From JBBQWT01 sp038210375 (lineage in GTDB: Bacteria > Acidobacteriota > Terriglobia > Terriglobales > Acidobacteriaceae), in assembly GCA_038210375.1 (NCBI GenBank), contig JBBQWT010000026.1, positions 1-39,776 on the forward strand: DNA of 39,776 nucleotides. The letters are read 5' to 3'. Below, piece after piece: positions 15,209-24,607 of the stretch. A model generated the notes under the pieces. The model was not told the origin of the DNA and made no database searches. It saw nothing but the letters and a program-made list of their open reading frames with translations. The translations under genes and the position numbers were made by a program. Positions within the stretch are counted from its first letter, which is position 1. Each line of letters begins with the position of its first letter.

Positions 15209-17593
15209 TCAGACCGATTCGGCTGCAACCGAAAGCAGAATTTTGTGGGATTGCCGCCCAGCAGAGGTCCGCGGCGATGCTGAAATTCCAATAACACGGC
15301 GAACTTCGTCAAGTAGCGTCTCTTTCGTGATGGGTTTCACCAGGTAACCGCTGGCGCCTTCGGCGGCGCCACGCTGCGGCTCATCGACCACCGAAACGAT
15401 GATCACCGGGATCGCCGCAGTCACCGGGTTGGCGCGCAATGCGTTCAACGTTTCCCACCCGCTGCCTCCGCGCATCACGATGTCGAGCGTGATCACGTCG
15501 GGCAGTGCCGCCGCAGCTTTCTGCAATGCTTCTTCTTCGCATGTAGCGGTTTCCACTCTGTAACCATCGCCGTTCAACAGGCTTACCATCAATTCACGTG
15601 CCGGAAGCTCGTCATCGACGACCAGCAGCAGAGCGTTTCCAGCCCGCTCCGGCAGGGCCGGCTGGGCTGGGCTCTCGAGCTCCTGGTCCAGCGATCCCAA
15701 GGGGATGGCGAAAAAAAATCGGCTGCCTTCCCCGGCGGCGCTCTCCAGCCAGATTTTTCCACCCTGTTGTTCCACCAGGTTTTTAGTGATGGCCAGACCC
15801 AGCCCGGTACCTTCCTTGACTCCGCTGTTGGCGGTGCCTACCTGGCGGAACTCGTCAAAGATCACCTCCTGGTCTTCTTTCCTGATTCCAATTCCCTGGT
15901 CTTCCACCATAATGAGGGCAAAATCTCTTTCCCCGGTGGCCGTGATGTTGATGAAGCTGCCGGCGGGGGAAAACTTGACCGCGTTGCTCAGCAGGTTAAG
16001 GAGGACTTGCTTGAAACGAAACCGGTCGCCGTGAACCCGCAGCCCGGGCTCCAAAGATAGCCGCAACTCGATTCGCTTATCGGCCACCAGCGGTCCCATG
16101 CTGGCCGAGACTTCGTTGATGGCGCTTTCCACCCGAAAGTTCTCGTAAGTCATCTCGATTTTGCCGGCTTCGATCTTGGATAAATCGAGGATGTCGTTGA
16201 TCAGCGCCAGTAAGTGCGCGCCGCCGTTGTGAATGTGTTTCACGAACCGCTGTTGCTTGGGCGAGAGGGGCCCCGTGGTTTCACCGGATAGAAGCTCCGA
16301 AAAGCCCAGGATCGCATTGAGCGGGGTCCGCAACTCGTGGCTCATGCTGGCGAGAAACTGGCTCTTCAGCCGGTTCGCATTTTCAACCTGGCGGTTGCGC
16401 TCTTCCAGTTCCTTTTTTTGGATGGCGACGGTCTCTTGCGCCCGCTTGCGAACGCTGATGTCGTGCTGGATTGAAATACGCCGCGTGAACACTCCCTGTT
16501 CATCGGGAATGGGCGTCGCACTGCACTCGATCCAGTGTTCGGATCCATCTTTGCGGTAGTAAACAAATTCACCTCGCACCGCTTTGCCTTCGAGCATGGC
16601 GTGCTGCAATTCCTCGATTGCCTTGACGTCGGTGTTGGGTCCGCTGCGCACCGGACTTTGGCCCATCGCTTCCTCACGGGTGTAGCCTGTCATGCGGCAG
16701 AATGCCTCGTTCACAAAAATGATCTTCGAGTCTTGAGGTTGGTCGAGATCCACCTCCGACACCACGACCGCATCGCTAGCGGTTACCACCACCGCTTCCA
16801 GCAGGCGCAAACGGTCTTCCCGGTCGTGCAGGCGCCGTGCCATCTCAGTGAACGCCGTGGCCAGATTGCCCATCTCAATACTTTGATTTCCGGGCCTTTG
16901 CAGCGGCTGCTCCCACGCGCCTTCGCCGATCTTGCCCGCCACCTCCACCATCCCCGCGATCGGCCGGGTCACGCTGCGCACGATGGCCGTGCCCGTGATC
17001 CAAACCGTTCCCAATCCCAGGCCGGCCGTGATGAACAAAATCCAGCTGATTCTAAGATTGCTCCGTTCGCCCTCCCGGGTGCGTTGTTGCAGCCTGCTGT
17101 TTTCACCCTCTTGCAGTTGGGTAATCAGCATGTGAAGCGCGGGGAGATCAGCCCCGGGTCTGTCCTTTTCGCCGGCTTCCCGCCGGCGCGACGGTCCGTG
17201 GGTCCGCCGCGCATTGATGTCGCCTTGTAATTCCGCCAGTTTTTGAGAGGTCAGGTTTTCAAGCTGGCGAAACTCCGGGGATTCTATTGTGGTTTCCCCG
17301 GACAATTCGTGCAGACGCACGAAAGCCTGATTGATGTTGACCAGGGCATAATTGAACGTGGTGAGGTAGGAATCGGCGCCGGTAACGTCATAGCCCGCCG
17401 CGCCCTTGGCGCTCTCGTCAAGGTTCAATCCGATCAACCGAAGGTCGCCGGTGGTGCGCAGGCTGAGCCGCGCCAGCGTGGCGATTTGGGCGCGGCGGGA
17501 GATACCCTGGAAAGATATCCATCCGCTGATGACCAGAAGCGCCACCAACAGCGAAAATCCTGCGGTAAATCTTTGCGCTATCGATAATTTCAT
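15209..17593 (-). CDS. Hybrid sensor histidine kinase (CHASE3-HAMP-PAS-HisKA-REC)
   Basis: The 794-aa protein has membrane helices at about residues 9-31 and 182-205 enclosing a periplasmic helical region that resembles CHASE3. Then come HAMP (about 205-260, SVTRPIAGMVEVAGKIGEG), PAS/PAC (about 262-385, IIFVNEAFCRMTGYTREEAMG), HisKA with phospho-accepting H419 (SMSHELRTPLNAILGFSELL), an HATPase with N537 (LLSNAVKFSP), DQGIGI and GTGLGLAI, and a C-terminal receiver (about 655-775) with D660/D661, acceptor D704 (VITLDIVM) and a VKP lysine loop. A phosphorelay is expected. ATG 17593 was chosen because the first helix starts there; upstream codons look non-coding. No output regulator is adjacent. 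Confidence 0.92.
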   Translation of the reverse strand: MKLSIAQRFTAGFSLLVALLVISGWISFQGISRRAQIATLARLSLRTTGDLRLIGLNLDESAKGAAGYDVTGADSYLTTFNYALVNINQAFVRLHELSGETTIESPEFRQLENLTSQKLAELQGDINARRTHGPSRRREAGEKDRPGADLPALHMLITQLQEGENSRLQQRTREGERSNLRISWILFITAGLGLGTVWITGTAIVRSVTRPIAGMVEVAGKIGEGAWEQPLQRPGNQSIEMGNLATAFTEMARRLHDREDRLRLLEAVVVTASDAVVVSEVDLDQPQDSKIIFVNEAFCRMTGYTREEAMGQSPVRSGPNTDVKAIEELQHAMLEGKAVRGEFVYYRKDGSEHWIECSATPIPDEQGVFTRRISIQHDISVRKRAQETVAIQKKELEERNRQVENANRLKSQFLASMSHELRTPLNAILGFSELLSGETTGPLSPKQQRFVKHIHNGGAHLLALINDILDLSKIEAGKIEMTYENFRVESAINEVSASMGPLVADKRIELRLSLEPGLRVHGDRFRFKQVLLNLLSNAVKFSPAGSFINITATGERDFALIMVEDQGIGIRKEDQEVIFDEFRQVGTANSGVKEGTGLGLAITKNLVEQQGGKIWLESAAGEGSRFFFAIPLGSLDQELESPAQPALPERAGNALLLVVDDELPARELMVSLLNGDGYRVETATCEEEALQKAAAALPDVITLDIVMRGGSGWETLNALRANPVTAAIPVIIVSVVDEPQRGAAEGASGYLVKPITKETLLDEVRRVIGISASPRTSAGRQSHKILLSVAAESV

Positions 17594-17892
17594 AGGATTC
17601 GGTTTTCCAGGAAGACCAGACAGGTCTGCCGTTGCCTCTTCTTTACATTGCCACTTTAGGGAGGGGCCGCCCATTCTCTTGCGATGCCGGCGGAGTGCGT
17701 TGTGAACCGCTTTGCGTTTTCCAAACCGCCCTTTCCTACACCATACAGCGAGCGCATGGACATAAAGGCTGAAGTTCGTCCTCACGCTCGCAGTGTTTGT
17801 TCATAGAATCCCAGTTCGGGAGTTCGCCCAATCTGGCGTTTTCAGCAGCGTCACTCATCGATGGAGTTCGAAGCAGCCACTGCTCCGTTAGA

Positions 17893-18282
17893 ATGGCTGC
17901 CATGGCCCCTCAGCATTCCCCGCGGTTTCTCCAGGTTGTCAACCAGGCCCGCCAGCGCATTCACGAGACCACACCCTCCGACGTCAAGGAAAGAATCGAT
18001 CGTGGCGACAAGTTTGTCCTCATCGACGTGCGCGAAGATAGTGAGTGGGCCAAGGATCACCTGCCGGGAGCGATCCACCTGGGGAAGGGCGTGATTGAGC
18101 GGGACATCGAAGAACGCGTGCCCGGCCTGGAGACTCCGGTCGTCCTTTATTGTGGAGGCGGGTACCGGTCCGCCCTGGCCGCCGATGCGCTGCAACAGAT
18201 GGGATACACCAAGGTTGAATCAATGGATGGCGGCATAAGAGTATGGCGCGAAAAGAATCTTCCCCTGACGACAGAGAAGTAG
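17893..18282 (+). CDS. Rhodanese-like sulfurtransferase
   Basis: The 129-aa single-domain rhodanese has LIDVREDSEWAKDHLPGAIHL, the typical first conserved block, and the active-site loop CGGGYRS with catalytic C87 (VVLYCGGGYRSALAADALQ). It ends with GGIRVWREKNLP. Such proteins carry persulfide sulfur for transfer or detoxification in the cytoplasm. No signal peptide is seen. ATG 17893 or 17902 can start it; neither has a clear ribosome site, and TTAGAAT immediately before ATG 17893 could be a -10-like element of a leaderless transcript, which is speculative. It is divergent from the hybrid kinase. Confidence 0.9.
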   Translation: MAAMAPQHSPRFLQVVNQARQRIHETTPSDVKERIDRGDKFVLIDVREDSEWAKDHLPGAIHLGKGVIERDIEERVPGLETPVVLYCGGGYRSALAADALQQMGYTKVESMDGGIRVWREKNLPLTTEK

Positions 18283-18603
18283 GGTTATCGGATTTTGACG
18301 TAGAGTCGGGTGCGCTTACTCTGCAAATAGCTTTGATTCTTCCAACTTTTGTTCTTCACGCCACTGGCCCAGGCCTTCGCATCAGCAAAGGCCCGCCGGC
18401 GAAGTTCCCCATAAACCGTGTGATCCCGAGGCAAGCCCTCGTTTCTTAAAGCCGAAGGACCCCTACCGCCAAAAAGTTCAGCGTAACTCCAGGCCGAAGC
18501 CAGAAATCCCATACTCCCGTTGGTTTTGGCCCTTCGTGCCCAGTCTCACGATCCACCGAAGAACAAAGCCTTCTGTTAACCTTGACAGGTTCCGGAGGGC
18601 GCA
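18283..18603. other. Intergenic interval without a confident gene
   Basis: A 75-aa minus-strand frame (18285-18512) is open but has no ribosome site, no recognisable domain and unusual composition, so I do not call it. GGAGGGC just before 18604 is the ribosome site of the M13 peptidase, preceded by a TTGACA at about 18582. Confidence 0.35.
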
Positions 18604-20649
18604 ATGCCAAAACCACGTATCGTTGCACTTATTTTTGTCCTGGCTTTCCTGACCAGCGCATATTCGCAAACTGCCGCTCCCACCTTGCCCTACACTCCCA
18701 GCCTGAATCTGGGCTCCATGGACAAGGCCATCGACCCATGCGTCGATTTCTATCAATATTCATGTGGCGGCTGGCAGAAAAATAATCCCATCCCTCCCGA
18801 CCAGACTTCATGGAGCGTCTATGGCAAGCTCTACCAGGACAATCTGAATTTTCTGCGCGGAATTCTGGAGCAGGCGGCGGCCGCGCCGGGAGGCGACCCG
18901 GTGACCCGCAAAATCGGCGATTTTTACGGCGCCTGCATGGACGAAGAGGCGGTCAACCGCCGCGGCCTGGCAGCCATCGACCCGGAGCTGAAAGCGGTTT
19001 CGGCGCTGCGTTCCACCCGCGATCTTGCCCCGTTGATCGCGCGGCTGCAACTGACCATCCAGGGCAACTCCATGCTGTTTGGCGGCGGCTCCAACCAGGA
19101 CCCCGACAACTCCGACCTGGAAATTGCCGGCCTCGATCAAGGCGGCCTGGGTTTGCCCGACCGCGACTACTACTTGAAAGACGACGCCAAGTCGAAAGAA
19201 AACCGCGATCGCTATGTGAAGCATGTGCAGAGAATCTTTGAGCTGCTGGGCGAATCTTCCACCACTGCCGGGGGCGATGCGGCCACGGTGATGCGGATGG
19301 AAACCGATCTCGCCCGCGCGTCGCTGACCCGCGTCGAACGCCGCGACCCTTACAAGCTGCGCAACAAGATGAAAGTTGCGGGACTGGTCGCACTGGCCCC
19401 CAACTTCGACTGGAACATCTACTTTAAAGGAGTCGGCGCGCCCGCCTTTGAAATCGTGAACCTCACGTCGCCCGCGTTTTTCAAACAGCTTAACAGCGAG
19501 ATTGCCTCCGAACCCCTGGGCAATTGGCAGACCTATCTGCGTTTCCACGTGGCCAATTCATACTCACCCTACCTATCCGCGCCGTTCGTACAGGAAAATT
19601 TTGATTTTTACCGCAAGTACCTGCGCGGCGCCACCGAGATGCAGCCGCGCTGGAAGCGCTGCGTGCAGTATGTCGACAATGATTTAGGCGAAGCCCTGGG
19701 CCAGGCGTATGTGCGCAAGGTTTTCGCTCCTGAACTCAAGCAGAGCACGGTCACCATGGTGAAGCTGATCGAAGACGCCATGGCGCAGCGCATCCGCCAG
19801 CTCGATTGGATGAGTCCGGAAACCAAGCAGCAGGCCATGCTGAAGCTGAACAGCATCCGCAACAAGATCGGTTATCCCGACAAGTGGCGCGACTACAGCG
19901 CGGTGAAAGTAGTGCGCAACGACTTCCTGGCCAACGTCCGCTCCGCCACTGCTTTTGAAAGTCACCGCGACATCAACAAGATCGGCAAGCCGGTTGATCG
20001 CGGGGAGTGGGGCATGACGCCGCCCACGGTCAACGCCTACTACAACCCCCAGATGAACGACATTAACTTTCCCGCCGGCGTTCTGCAGCCGCCGCTTTAC
20101 GACGCCCACATGGATGACGCCCCCAACTACGGCAACACCGGCGGCACCATCGGCCATGAGCTGACCCACGGCTTTGACGACGAAGGCCGCCAGTTCGACG
20201 CCAAGGGCAACCTCAAAGACTGGTGGACGAAAGAGGACGCCTCCAAATTCACCGAGCGCACCAAATGCGTTCAGGACCAATATGCCGGGTACGTCGTGGT
20301 GGATGACATCCACATCAACAGCAAGCTGACCCTGGGCGAGGACGTAGCCGACCTGGGCGGCGAAATACTGGGATTAATCGCCTGGAGGGAAGCGGACAAG
20401 GGCAAGAAATTAGAAGCGGTGGATGGCTTAACGCCCGATCAAAGATATTTTGTAGGCTTCGCGCAATGGGCGTGCGCCAACCTGCGTCCCGAAGACCAGA
20501 GAGTGAGAGCAATCACCGACCCGCACTCACCCGACAAGTACCGAATCAACGGGGTGGTGGTGAACATGCCCGAGTTCGCCGAAGCCTTCTCCTGCAAGCC
20601 CGGGCAGGCCATGGTGAAGGAGAAAGACAAGGTCTGCAAGATCTGGTAG
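18604..20649 (+). CDS. Secreted M13 (neprilysin/PepO) zinc metallopeptidase
   Basis: The 681-aa protein has a signal peptide (about residues 1-22) and the full M13 fold. Blocks seen include PCVDFYQYSCGGW near the N-terminus, substrate-binding VNAYYNPQMN, the zinc motif HELTH (H518, E519, H522) in GHELTHGFDDEG, the third ligand E579 in GEDVADLGG, RINGVVVNMPEFAEAFSC and the terminal CKIW. Length matches the family. It cleaves oligopeptides outside the cytoplasm. One deviation: the usual GEN(I/L)AD is GEDVAD, with Asp for Asn next to the zinc ligand. GGAGGGC gives a good start at 18604. It is monocistronic. Confidence 0.95.
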   Translation: MPKPRIVALIFVLAFLTSAYSQTAAPTLPYTPSLNLGSMDKAIDPCVDFYQYSCGGWQKNNPIPPDQTSWSVYGKLYQDNLNFLRGILEQAAAAPGGDPVTRKIGDFYGACMDEEAVNRRGLAAIDPELKAVSALRSTRDLAPLIARLQLTIQGNSMLFGGGSNQDPDNSDLEIAGLDQGGLGLPDRDYYLKDDAKSKENRDRYVKHVQRIFELLGESSTTAGGDAATVMRMETDLARASLTRVERRDPYKLRNKMKVAGLVALAPNFDWNIYFKGVGAPAFEIVNLTSPAFFKQLNSEIASEPLGNWQTYLRFHVANSYSPYLSAPFVQENFDFYRKYLRGATEMQPRWKRCVQYVDNDLGEALGQAYVRKVFAPELKQSTVTMVKLIEDAMAQRIRQLDWMSPETKQQAMLKLNSIRNKIGYPDKWRDYSAVKVVRNDFLANVRSATAFESHRDINKIGKPVDRGEWGMTPPTVNAYYNPQMNDINFPAGVLQPPLYDAHMDDAPNYGNTGGTIGHELTHGFDDEGRQFDAKGNLKDWWTKEDASKFTERTKCVQDQYAGYVVVDDIHINSKLTLGEDVADLGGEILGLIAWREADKGKKLEAVDGLTPDQRYFVGFAQWACANLRPEDQRVRAITDPHSPDKYRINGVVVNMPEFAEAFSCKPGQAMVKEKDKVCKIW

Positions 20650-20752
20650 ACGGCGGTAGTGATGCAGTTTGCACCGCGGCGCATTTGCCCGCCTAACCAG
20701 AAATCTCATTCAGAGTCTGCATCTCAATTGGACTGTTACGGAAGAGAGTTCT

Positions 20753-21258
20753 TGCACTTTGGTGGAAGCAGTGGGCTTTTCAGCCCACTGAATATTTGAG
20801 CTTTGTGATTGGGGCTTTAGTCCCGGTGGCGAGTGTTTGTTACAAAATGAAAGAACCCTTGTAATCGGCCTCAGTCGCAGTGTCGAAGTTCACATAACGG
20901 TATCAAAATGAAGGGCTACGCTTGCTTTGACCTTCCGGTTTCAACTTGTCTCAACTTAGTAAGAGGGATGCCCCCCAGGAGTATTTCCAGTAAGTAAGAT
21001 TTACGAAGAAGTGAAACCCCATCGCAAATGAAGGCGGGACGGTTGAACCTCAAGCACTCGCCACCGGGGCTAAAGCCCCATATCTAAGCTGGGTTTTTCC
21101 GCGGCCTGAAGGCCGCGGCTTCCACCAGAAACGAGACCTCTCAACTCGATCTCTCCAGGTGTGACACAGACTCTGTAGGCCGCGGCTTCTACCAGAAACG
21201 AGAACGCTCAAATCGATCTCTAGTTGTGACACAGACTCTGAAGTCCGCTGCTCCCACC
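20753..21258. repeat. Composite palindromic intergenic repeat, copy 1
   Basis: This element has a nested palindromic plan. CAGTGGGCT/AGCCCACTG (20769-20790) is a 9-bp hairpin. A 28-base arm at 20808-20835 (GGGGCTTTAG then CCCGGTGGCGAGTG) is inverted at 21055-21083. CCGCGGCCT/AGGCCGCGG (21099-21118) is a third stem, and GGTGGAAGC on the left matches GCTTCCACC on the right. A second copy at 36064-36430 keeps the same order and also shares the internal sequence (CCTCAGT..GTGTCGA, AACCCCAT..GATGAA..GCGGGA). Copy 1 carries about 80 extra bases inside (about 20895-20975). No coding frame is conserved. Confidence 0.75.
21111..21258 (+). repeat. Tandem 65-67-bp direct repeat at the end of the composite element
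   Basis: Two direct copies, 21111-21177 and 21178-21242, share GGCCGCGGCTT, ACCAGAAACGAGA, TCGATCTC and GTGACACAGACTCTG. A third partial unit starts at 21243. The other element copy has one such unit (36342-36408) followed by a partial one, so the unit number varies between copies. Confidence 0.7.
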
Positions 21259-21392
21259 AATACTCACAAGACCTTCGCCGGGGATGAAACCCAGGCGGCA
21301 AAGAGTCAAGCCTGGGTATTCCAGACGATTGTGTGCCGGCATCCCTGTAGCGGTTCGAATCGGATATCGCATACAACAACTATGAAAATGCT

Positions 21393-22991
21393 CTAGTTTC
21401 CGGCGTATCTGCGGAAGAAACTATCGGCCTTCCACTGCGGACGCGCGTCGTGATCCGCCACCGACACCAACAACCCGCGAATGATTTCTTCAAACCCGGC
21501 GGCCGCGCTTAGATCCACCGGCTGCTTGAGATCGTCGGAGGGCGCGTGGTACCGCTGGGTGAGCCAGTCCTTGAATATCTTGGCCTCGGGACTACCCGGC
21601 TGCGCGCCCACCTTCATCGCCAGCGACGGCACCCCGTGGCGGATGAAATTGTACTGATCGCTGCGAATGAAGAGGTTGCGCAGCGGCTCGGGATCCGCCT
21701 GCACCTCGACATTTTGTGACCGCGCCAGGTCACTGACCATATCTCCCAGGTTCGATTCGGCCAGCCCGTACACCGTAAGGATCTTCAGCGGAACGATGGG
21801 CAGGAACATGTCGATGTTGATATCGGCTGCGATGGATTTCGGACTCACGGTAGGTTTGCTGGCAAAATACTTCGATCCCAGCAGCCCCTTCTCTTCGGCG
21901 GTGGGAAAGAAAAATATCAGCGAGCGCCTGGGGCGCGGGGAAGCGGCCAGCGATCGCGCTACATCCAGCAGCACCGCCGAGCCGGAAGCGTTGTCCATGG
22001 CGCCGTTATACAAGTTGTCGCCGTTAATGGGCTGGCCGATGCCGATGTGGTCGAGATGGGCTGAAAGTACGACGTATTCAGACTTCAGCCTGGGATCGGA
22101 GCCGGTGAGGCGCGCCACGATGTTGGCGGATTCTACCGGCGTGGATTCCTGCTTGATCCTGGCCTTGAATGACGCCAAAAGGGGGAAATGGGGAAGAGGC
22201 TTGCGCTCCTGCGCCAGGGCCAGCAGGTCGGCAACATTGTGCCCGGTCCCATCAAATAATTTTTGTGCGCGCTGCGGATTGAAGGTCATCGCCAGCTTGA
22301 TGCCTTTGCTCTCGTCAAATTGCGGGTCGGCCAGGCTCATGCTGGGATGTGCGCGGTTCAGTGACATGCGTGACCATGGAATATCCATCGACGCCGGGTT
22401 GGGAATGCCAATCAGCCCGATCGCTCCGGCCGCGCGCAGGGTCTTCCAGCGTTCTTCCGACACCTGGTAGTGCGACGCCAGGGGCCCGGGAATTTCCGCG
22501 GGAGAGCCGTTGATAATGACCACGATTTTGTCGCGCAGATCGAGGCCGGCCAGGTCGTCGTAATCCTTTTCGGGAATCCTCAATCCATATCCTGCGAACA
22601 CCAGCGGTGCCTCCACCGACGGGGCCAGGTCAATGCGGGTGCTGAAAAAAGCGTCGTCTCCCAGGGCTAGAGGTTCTTCTTTGCCTCCCTTGATCAGCGC
22701 GGCGCTCGAATCTTTCTCGACCACCTGACGGGATGTGAATTTGATGGGCTGGTAATATCCGTTGCTGCCGGCGGGCTCCGCGCCCGCCTTCTTTAGCTCA
22801 TTTACCACATAGGCCTGAGCGCGCCGCAAGCCCGCGCTGCCGGTTTCACGGCCCTCCATGTTGTCATCGGCCAGAACGCTTACGTAGTTCCACCAGGTTT
22901 TGCCGTCGAAGTGGCTGGCGGGAGCGGATAAAGCGGGCAACACGAAAGTCGTGGATACGAGCAGGACTGCGAGGGAAAATGTTTTACGCAT
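21393..22991 (-). CDS. Secreted M28 metallopeptidase with PA domain
   Basis: The 532-aa protein starts with a signal peptide (LAVLLVSTTFVLPALSAP). A protease-associated (PA) insert spans about residues 110-260. The M28 catalytic domain carries the two-zinc site: H in LSAHLDHIG, bridging D in GAMDNASGSA, general-base and ligand E-E in TAEEKGLLGS, D in INIDMF and H in RYHAPSDD. These are all present, so it should be an active exo-peptidase (aminopeptidase or carboxypeptidase type) in the periplasm or outside. Length is normal for the PA-M28 group. It is divergent from the HAD phosphatase and together with the M13 enzyme suggests extracellular peptide use. Confidence 0.93.
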   Translation of the reverse strand: MRKTFSLAVLLVSTTFVLPALSAPASHFDGKTWWNYVSVLADDNMEGRETGSAGLRRAQAYVVNELKKAGAEPAGSNGYYQPIKFTSRQVVEKDSSAALIKGGKEEPLALGDDAFFSTRIDLAPSVEAPLVFAGYGLRIPEKDYDDLAGLDLRDKIVVIINGSPAEIPGPLASHYQVSEERWKTLRAAGAIGLIGIPNPASMDIPWSRMSLNRAHPSMSLADPQFDESKGIKLAMTFNPQRAQKLFDGTGHNVADLLALAQERKPLPHFPLLASFKARIKQESTPVESANIVARLTGSDPRLKSEYVVLSAHLDHIGIGQPINGDNLYNGAMDNASGSAVLLDVARSLAASPRPRRSLIFFFPTAEEKGLLGSKYFASKPTVSPKSIAADINIDMFLPIVPLKILTVYGLAESNLGDMVSDLARSQNVEVQADPEPLRNLFIRSDQYNFIRHGVPSLAMKVGAQPGSPEAKIFKDWLTQRYHAPSDDLKQPVDLSAAAGFEEIIRGLLVSVADHDARPQWKADSFFRRYAGN

Positions 22992-23154
22992 AAATGGTGA
23001 CCTGATTTCCGAGTAAGACCCTATGAATGTGATTCATCAAAATACCACGAGCGCCAAAATTGAAGCAGCAGCCTCCTGCTCGTCCCCTGCATGGGCTGGT
23101 ATAGGCATCTAAGCTTTGCAGCGCCCGTTCTATTTTCGCGGGGCGAAATTCATC

Positions 23155-23814
23155 ATGGCCCAAACCTCGTTTCTGAAAGAAGCCATCATCTTCGATCTTG
23201 ATGGCGTGCTGGTGGATTCGCGGCTGCCGGTGGAGCGCGCCTGGAGGGCGTGGGCGTTGCGCAGGTCGCTTGACCCCGAGGCCGTCGTGGCCGCCGCGCA
23301 AGGACGCAAAAGCATCGATACCGTGCGTCAGTTCGCCGCCCACAGCGACGTCGAACGGGAAACCGCCCAGGTGGAAGAAGAGCAAGCCCATGATATGGAG
23401 GGACTGCAAGCCATTCCCGGCGCCCGCGAATTCATTGGGCGGCTGCCCGTCGACCGCTGGGCGGTGTGCACTTCGGGCACCGAGAAACTTGCCCGCGCCA
23501 GGCTGCTGGCTGCCGGCGTTCCCCTGCCCGAGATCATGGTCTCGGCTGACCAAGTTGCTAAAGGCAAGCCCGATCCCGAGCCTTATATCCGGACCGCGCA
23601 GGTGATGGGCGTCCTGCCTATCGCTTGCCTGGTCATTGAAGACTCGCCCGCCGGGATACTTTCCGCCAGGACGGCCGGAATCCACACCATCGCCCTGACC
23701 ACCACCCATCCCCCATCGGTTCTGGGCATGGCGGACGCACTGGTCCCCGACCTGACCGCGATTTCGGTGTCATTAAACGGGGAATTACTCAAGATCGCCT
23801 GCAAAAGTAGCTAG
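23155..23814 (+). CDS. HAD-superfamily sugar phosphatase / phosphoglucomutase-like hydrolase
   Basis: The 219-aa protein is a class with helical cap: IIFDLDGVLVDS (nucleophile D14, acid/base D16), AVCTSGTEKLARARL (motif II Ser), GKPDPEPYI (motif III Lys) and VIEDSPAGILSARTAG (motif IV). This layout fits beta-phosphoglucomutase and sugar-phosphate phosphatases; the substrate cannot be fixed. It is cytoplasmic. ATG 23155 places the nucleophile at the usual distance from the start; the frame extends upstream to TTG 23116 with an unlikely lead. GGGGCG is a weak ribosome site. It converges on the fasciclin gene, whose terminator lies between. Confidence 0.9.
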   Translation: MAQTSFLKEAIIFDLDGVLVDSRLPVERAWRAWALRRSLDPEAVVAAAQGRKSIDTVRQFAAHSDVERETAQVEEEQAHDMEGLQAIPGAREFIGRLPVDRWAVCTSGTEKLARARLLAAGVPLPEIMVSADQVAKGKPDPEPYIRTAQVMGVLPIACLVIEDSPAGILSARTAGIHTIALTTTHPPSVLGMADALVPDLTAISVSLNGELLKIACKSS

Positions 23815-23848
23815 GTGCTGTGTGCCGGGGAAAACCCCGTCCAAAGCC

Positions 23849-23883
23849 AAAAAAAAAGCTTCCGCGACAAAAGCCGCGGAAGC
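23849..23883 (-). terminator. Intrinsic terminator of the fasciclin gene
   Basis: GCTTCCGCG/CGCGGAAGC forms a 9-bp stem with an 8-base loop at 23858-23883. Nine A residues (23849-23857) give the T-run on the minus strand, 24 bases after the fasciclin stop. Confidence 0.85.
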
Positions 23884-23906
23884 GTTGCAATGAACGAGCA
23901 GAAAAA

Positions 23907-24452
23907 CTACCCGGCCATGATCACCTTGTCGATGACGTGGATCACGCCATTCGACTGGTACACGTCGTAGGTGGAGATGTGCGCGACGTTGCCCTTGCCG
24001 TCCTGCAGAACGATGTTGTGCGGACCATTCATCATGGCCGTCAAAGTTCCGCCGCTGACGGTCTTCAGCGTGGCTTTTCCGCCGCCCGCTTTGATCATCT
24101 TTTCCAGGGACTTGAAGTCATACCGGCCGGAGACCACGTGATAGGTCAGGACCTTGACTAGGGTGTCTTTGTTTTCAGGCTTCAACAGGGTGTCAACGGT
24201 GCCCGCGGGCAGAGCGGTGAAGGCGTCGTTGGTGGGAGCAAAAACCGTGAACGGGCCTTTGCCTTTGAGGGTGTCAACCAGTCCAGCGGCCTTCACTGCG
24301 GCCACCAGGGTGGTGTGATCCGCCGAATTGACGGCGTTGTCGATAATGTCTTTGCTCTTCATCATCGCTTGTCCGCCGACCTGCACATCCATTTGCGCAA
24401 ACATGGTGGCGGTGGCGACTGCCAGTAGCATCATCAATACAATCTTCTTCAT
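23907..24452 (-). CDS. Exported fasciclin-domain protein
   Basis: The 181-aa protein has a signal peptide (KKIVLMMLLAVATATMFAQ) and a single FAS1 domain at about residues 35-178: GLVDTLKGKGPFTVFAPTND (H1 motif), AFTALPAGTVDTLL, VLTYHVVSG (central YH motif) and NGVIHVIDKVIM (H2 motif). FAS1 proteins act in surface adhesion or matrix contact. ATG 24452 was chosen because GAGGAAA lies about nine bases upstream and the signal peptide starts there; the upstream extension is not signal-like. It is monocistronic, with its own terminator, and divergent from the small transcript at 24608. Confidence 0.93.
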   Translation of the reverse strand: MKKIVLMMLLAVATATMFAQMDVQVGGQAMMKSKDIIDNAVNSADHTTLVAAVKAAGLVDTLKGKGPFTVFAPTNDAFTALPAGTVDTLLKPENKDTLVKVLTYHVVSGRYDFKSLEKMIKAGGGKATLKTVSGGTLTAMMNGPHNIVLQDGKGNVAHISTYDVYQSNGVIHVIDKVIMAG

Positions 24453-24607
24453 TCTTATATTTCCTCGATCCTGGAGTATGTTGCGGATGGTTACATGCTT
24501 TACGGGGAAGTACGCTGCATCCCGCAGTCCGGATTGGATGCGATTTGACGCCATCAAAATCCGGGCGCCGATAGAGTCATGGGCGCGGTTCAGGCCGCAT
24601 TGGGATA

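Noticed and set aside
18285..18512. 75-codon minus-strand frame after the rhodanese gene
   Set aside because: No ribosome site, no domain and atypical composition; the interval is better left as intergenic.
20753..21258. The tandem units as a CRISPR array
   Set aside because: Units are 65-67 bp and similar throughout, with no constant repeat and unique spacers and no cas genes in the window.
21345..21372. GGTTCGAATC resembles the T-loop of a tRNA
   Set aside because: The flanking five bases on each side do not pair (AGCGG against CGGAT), and no acceptor, D or anticodon stems are found upstream on either strand.
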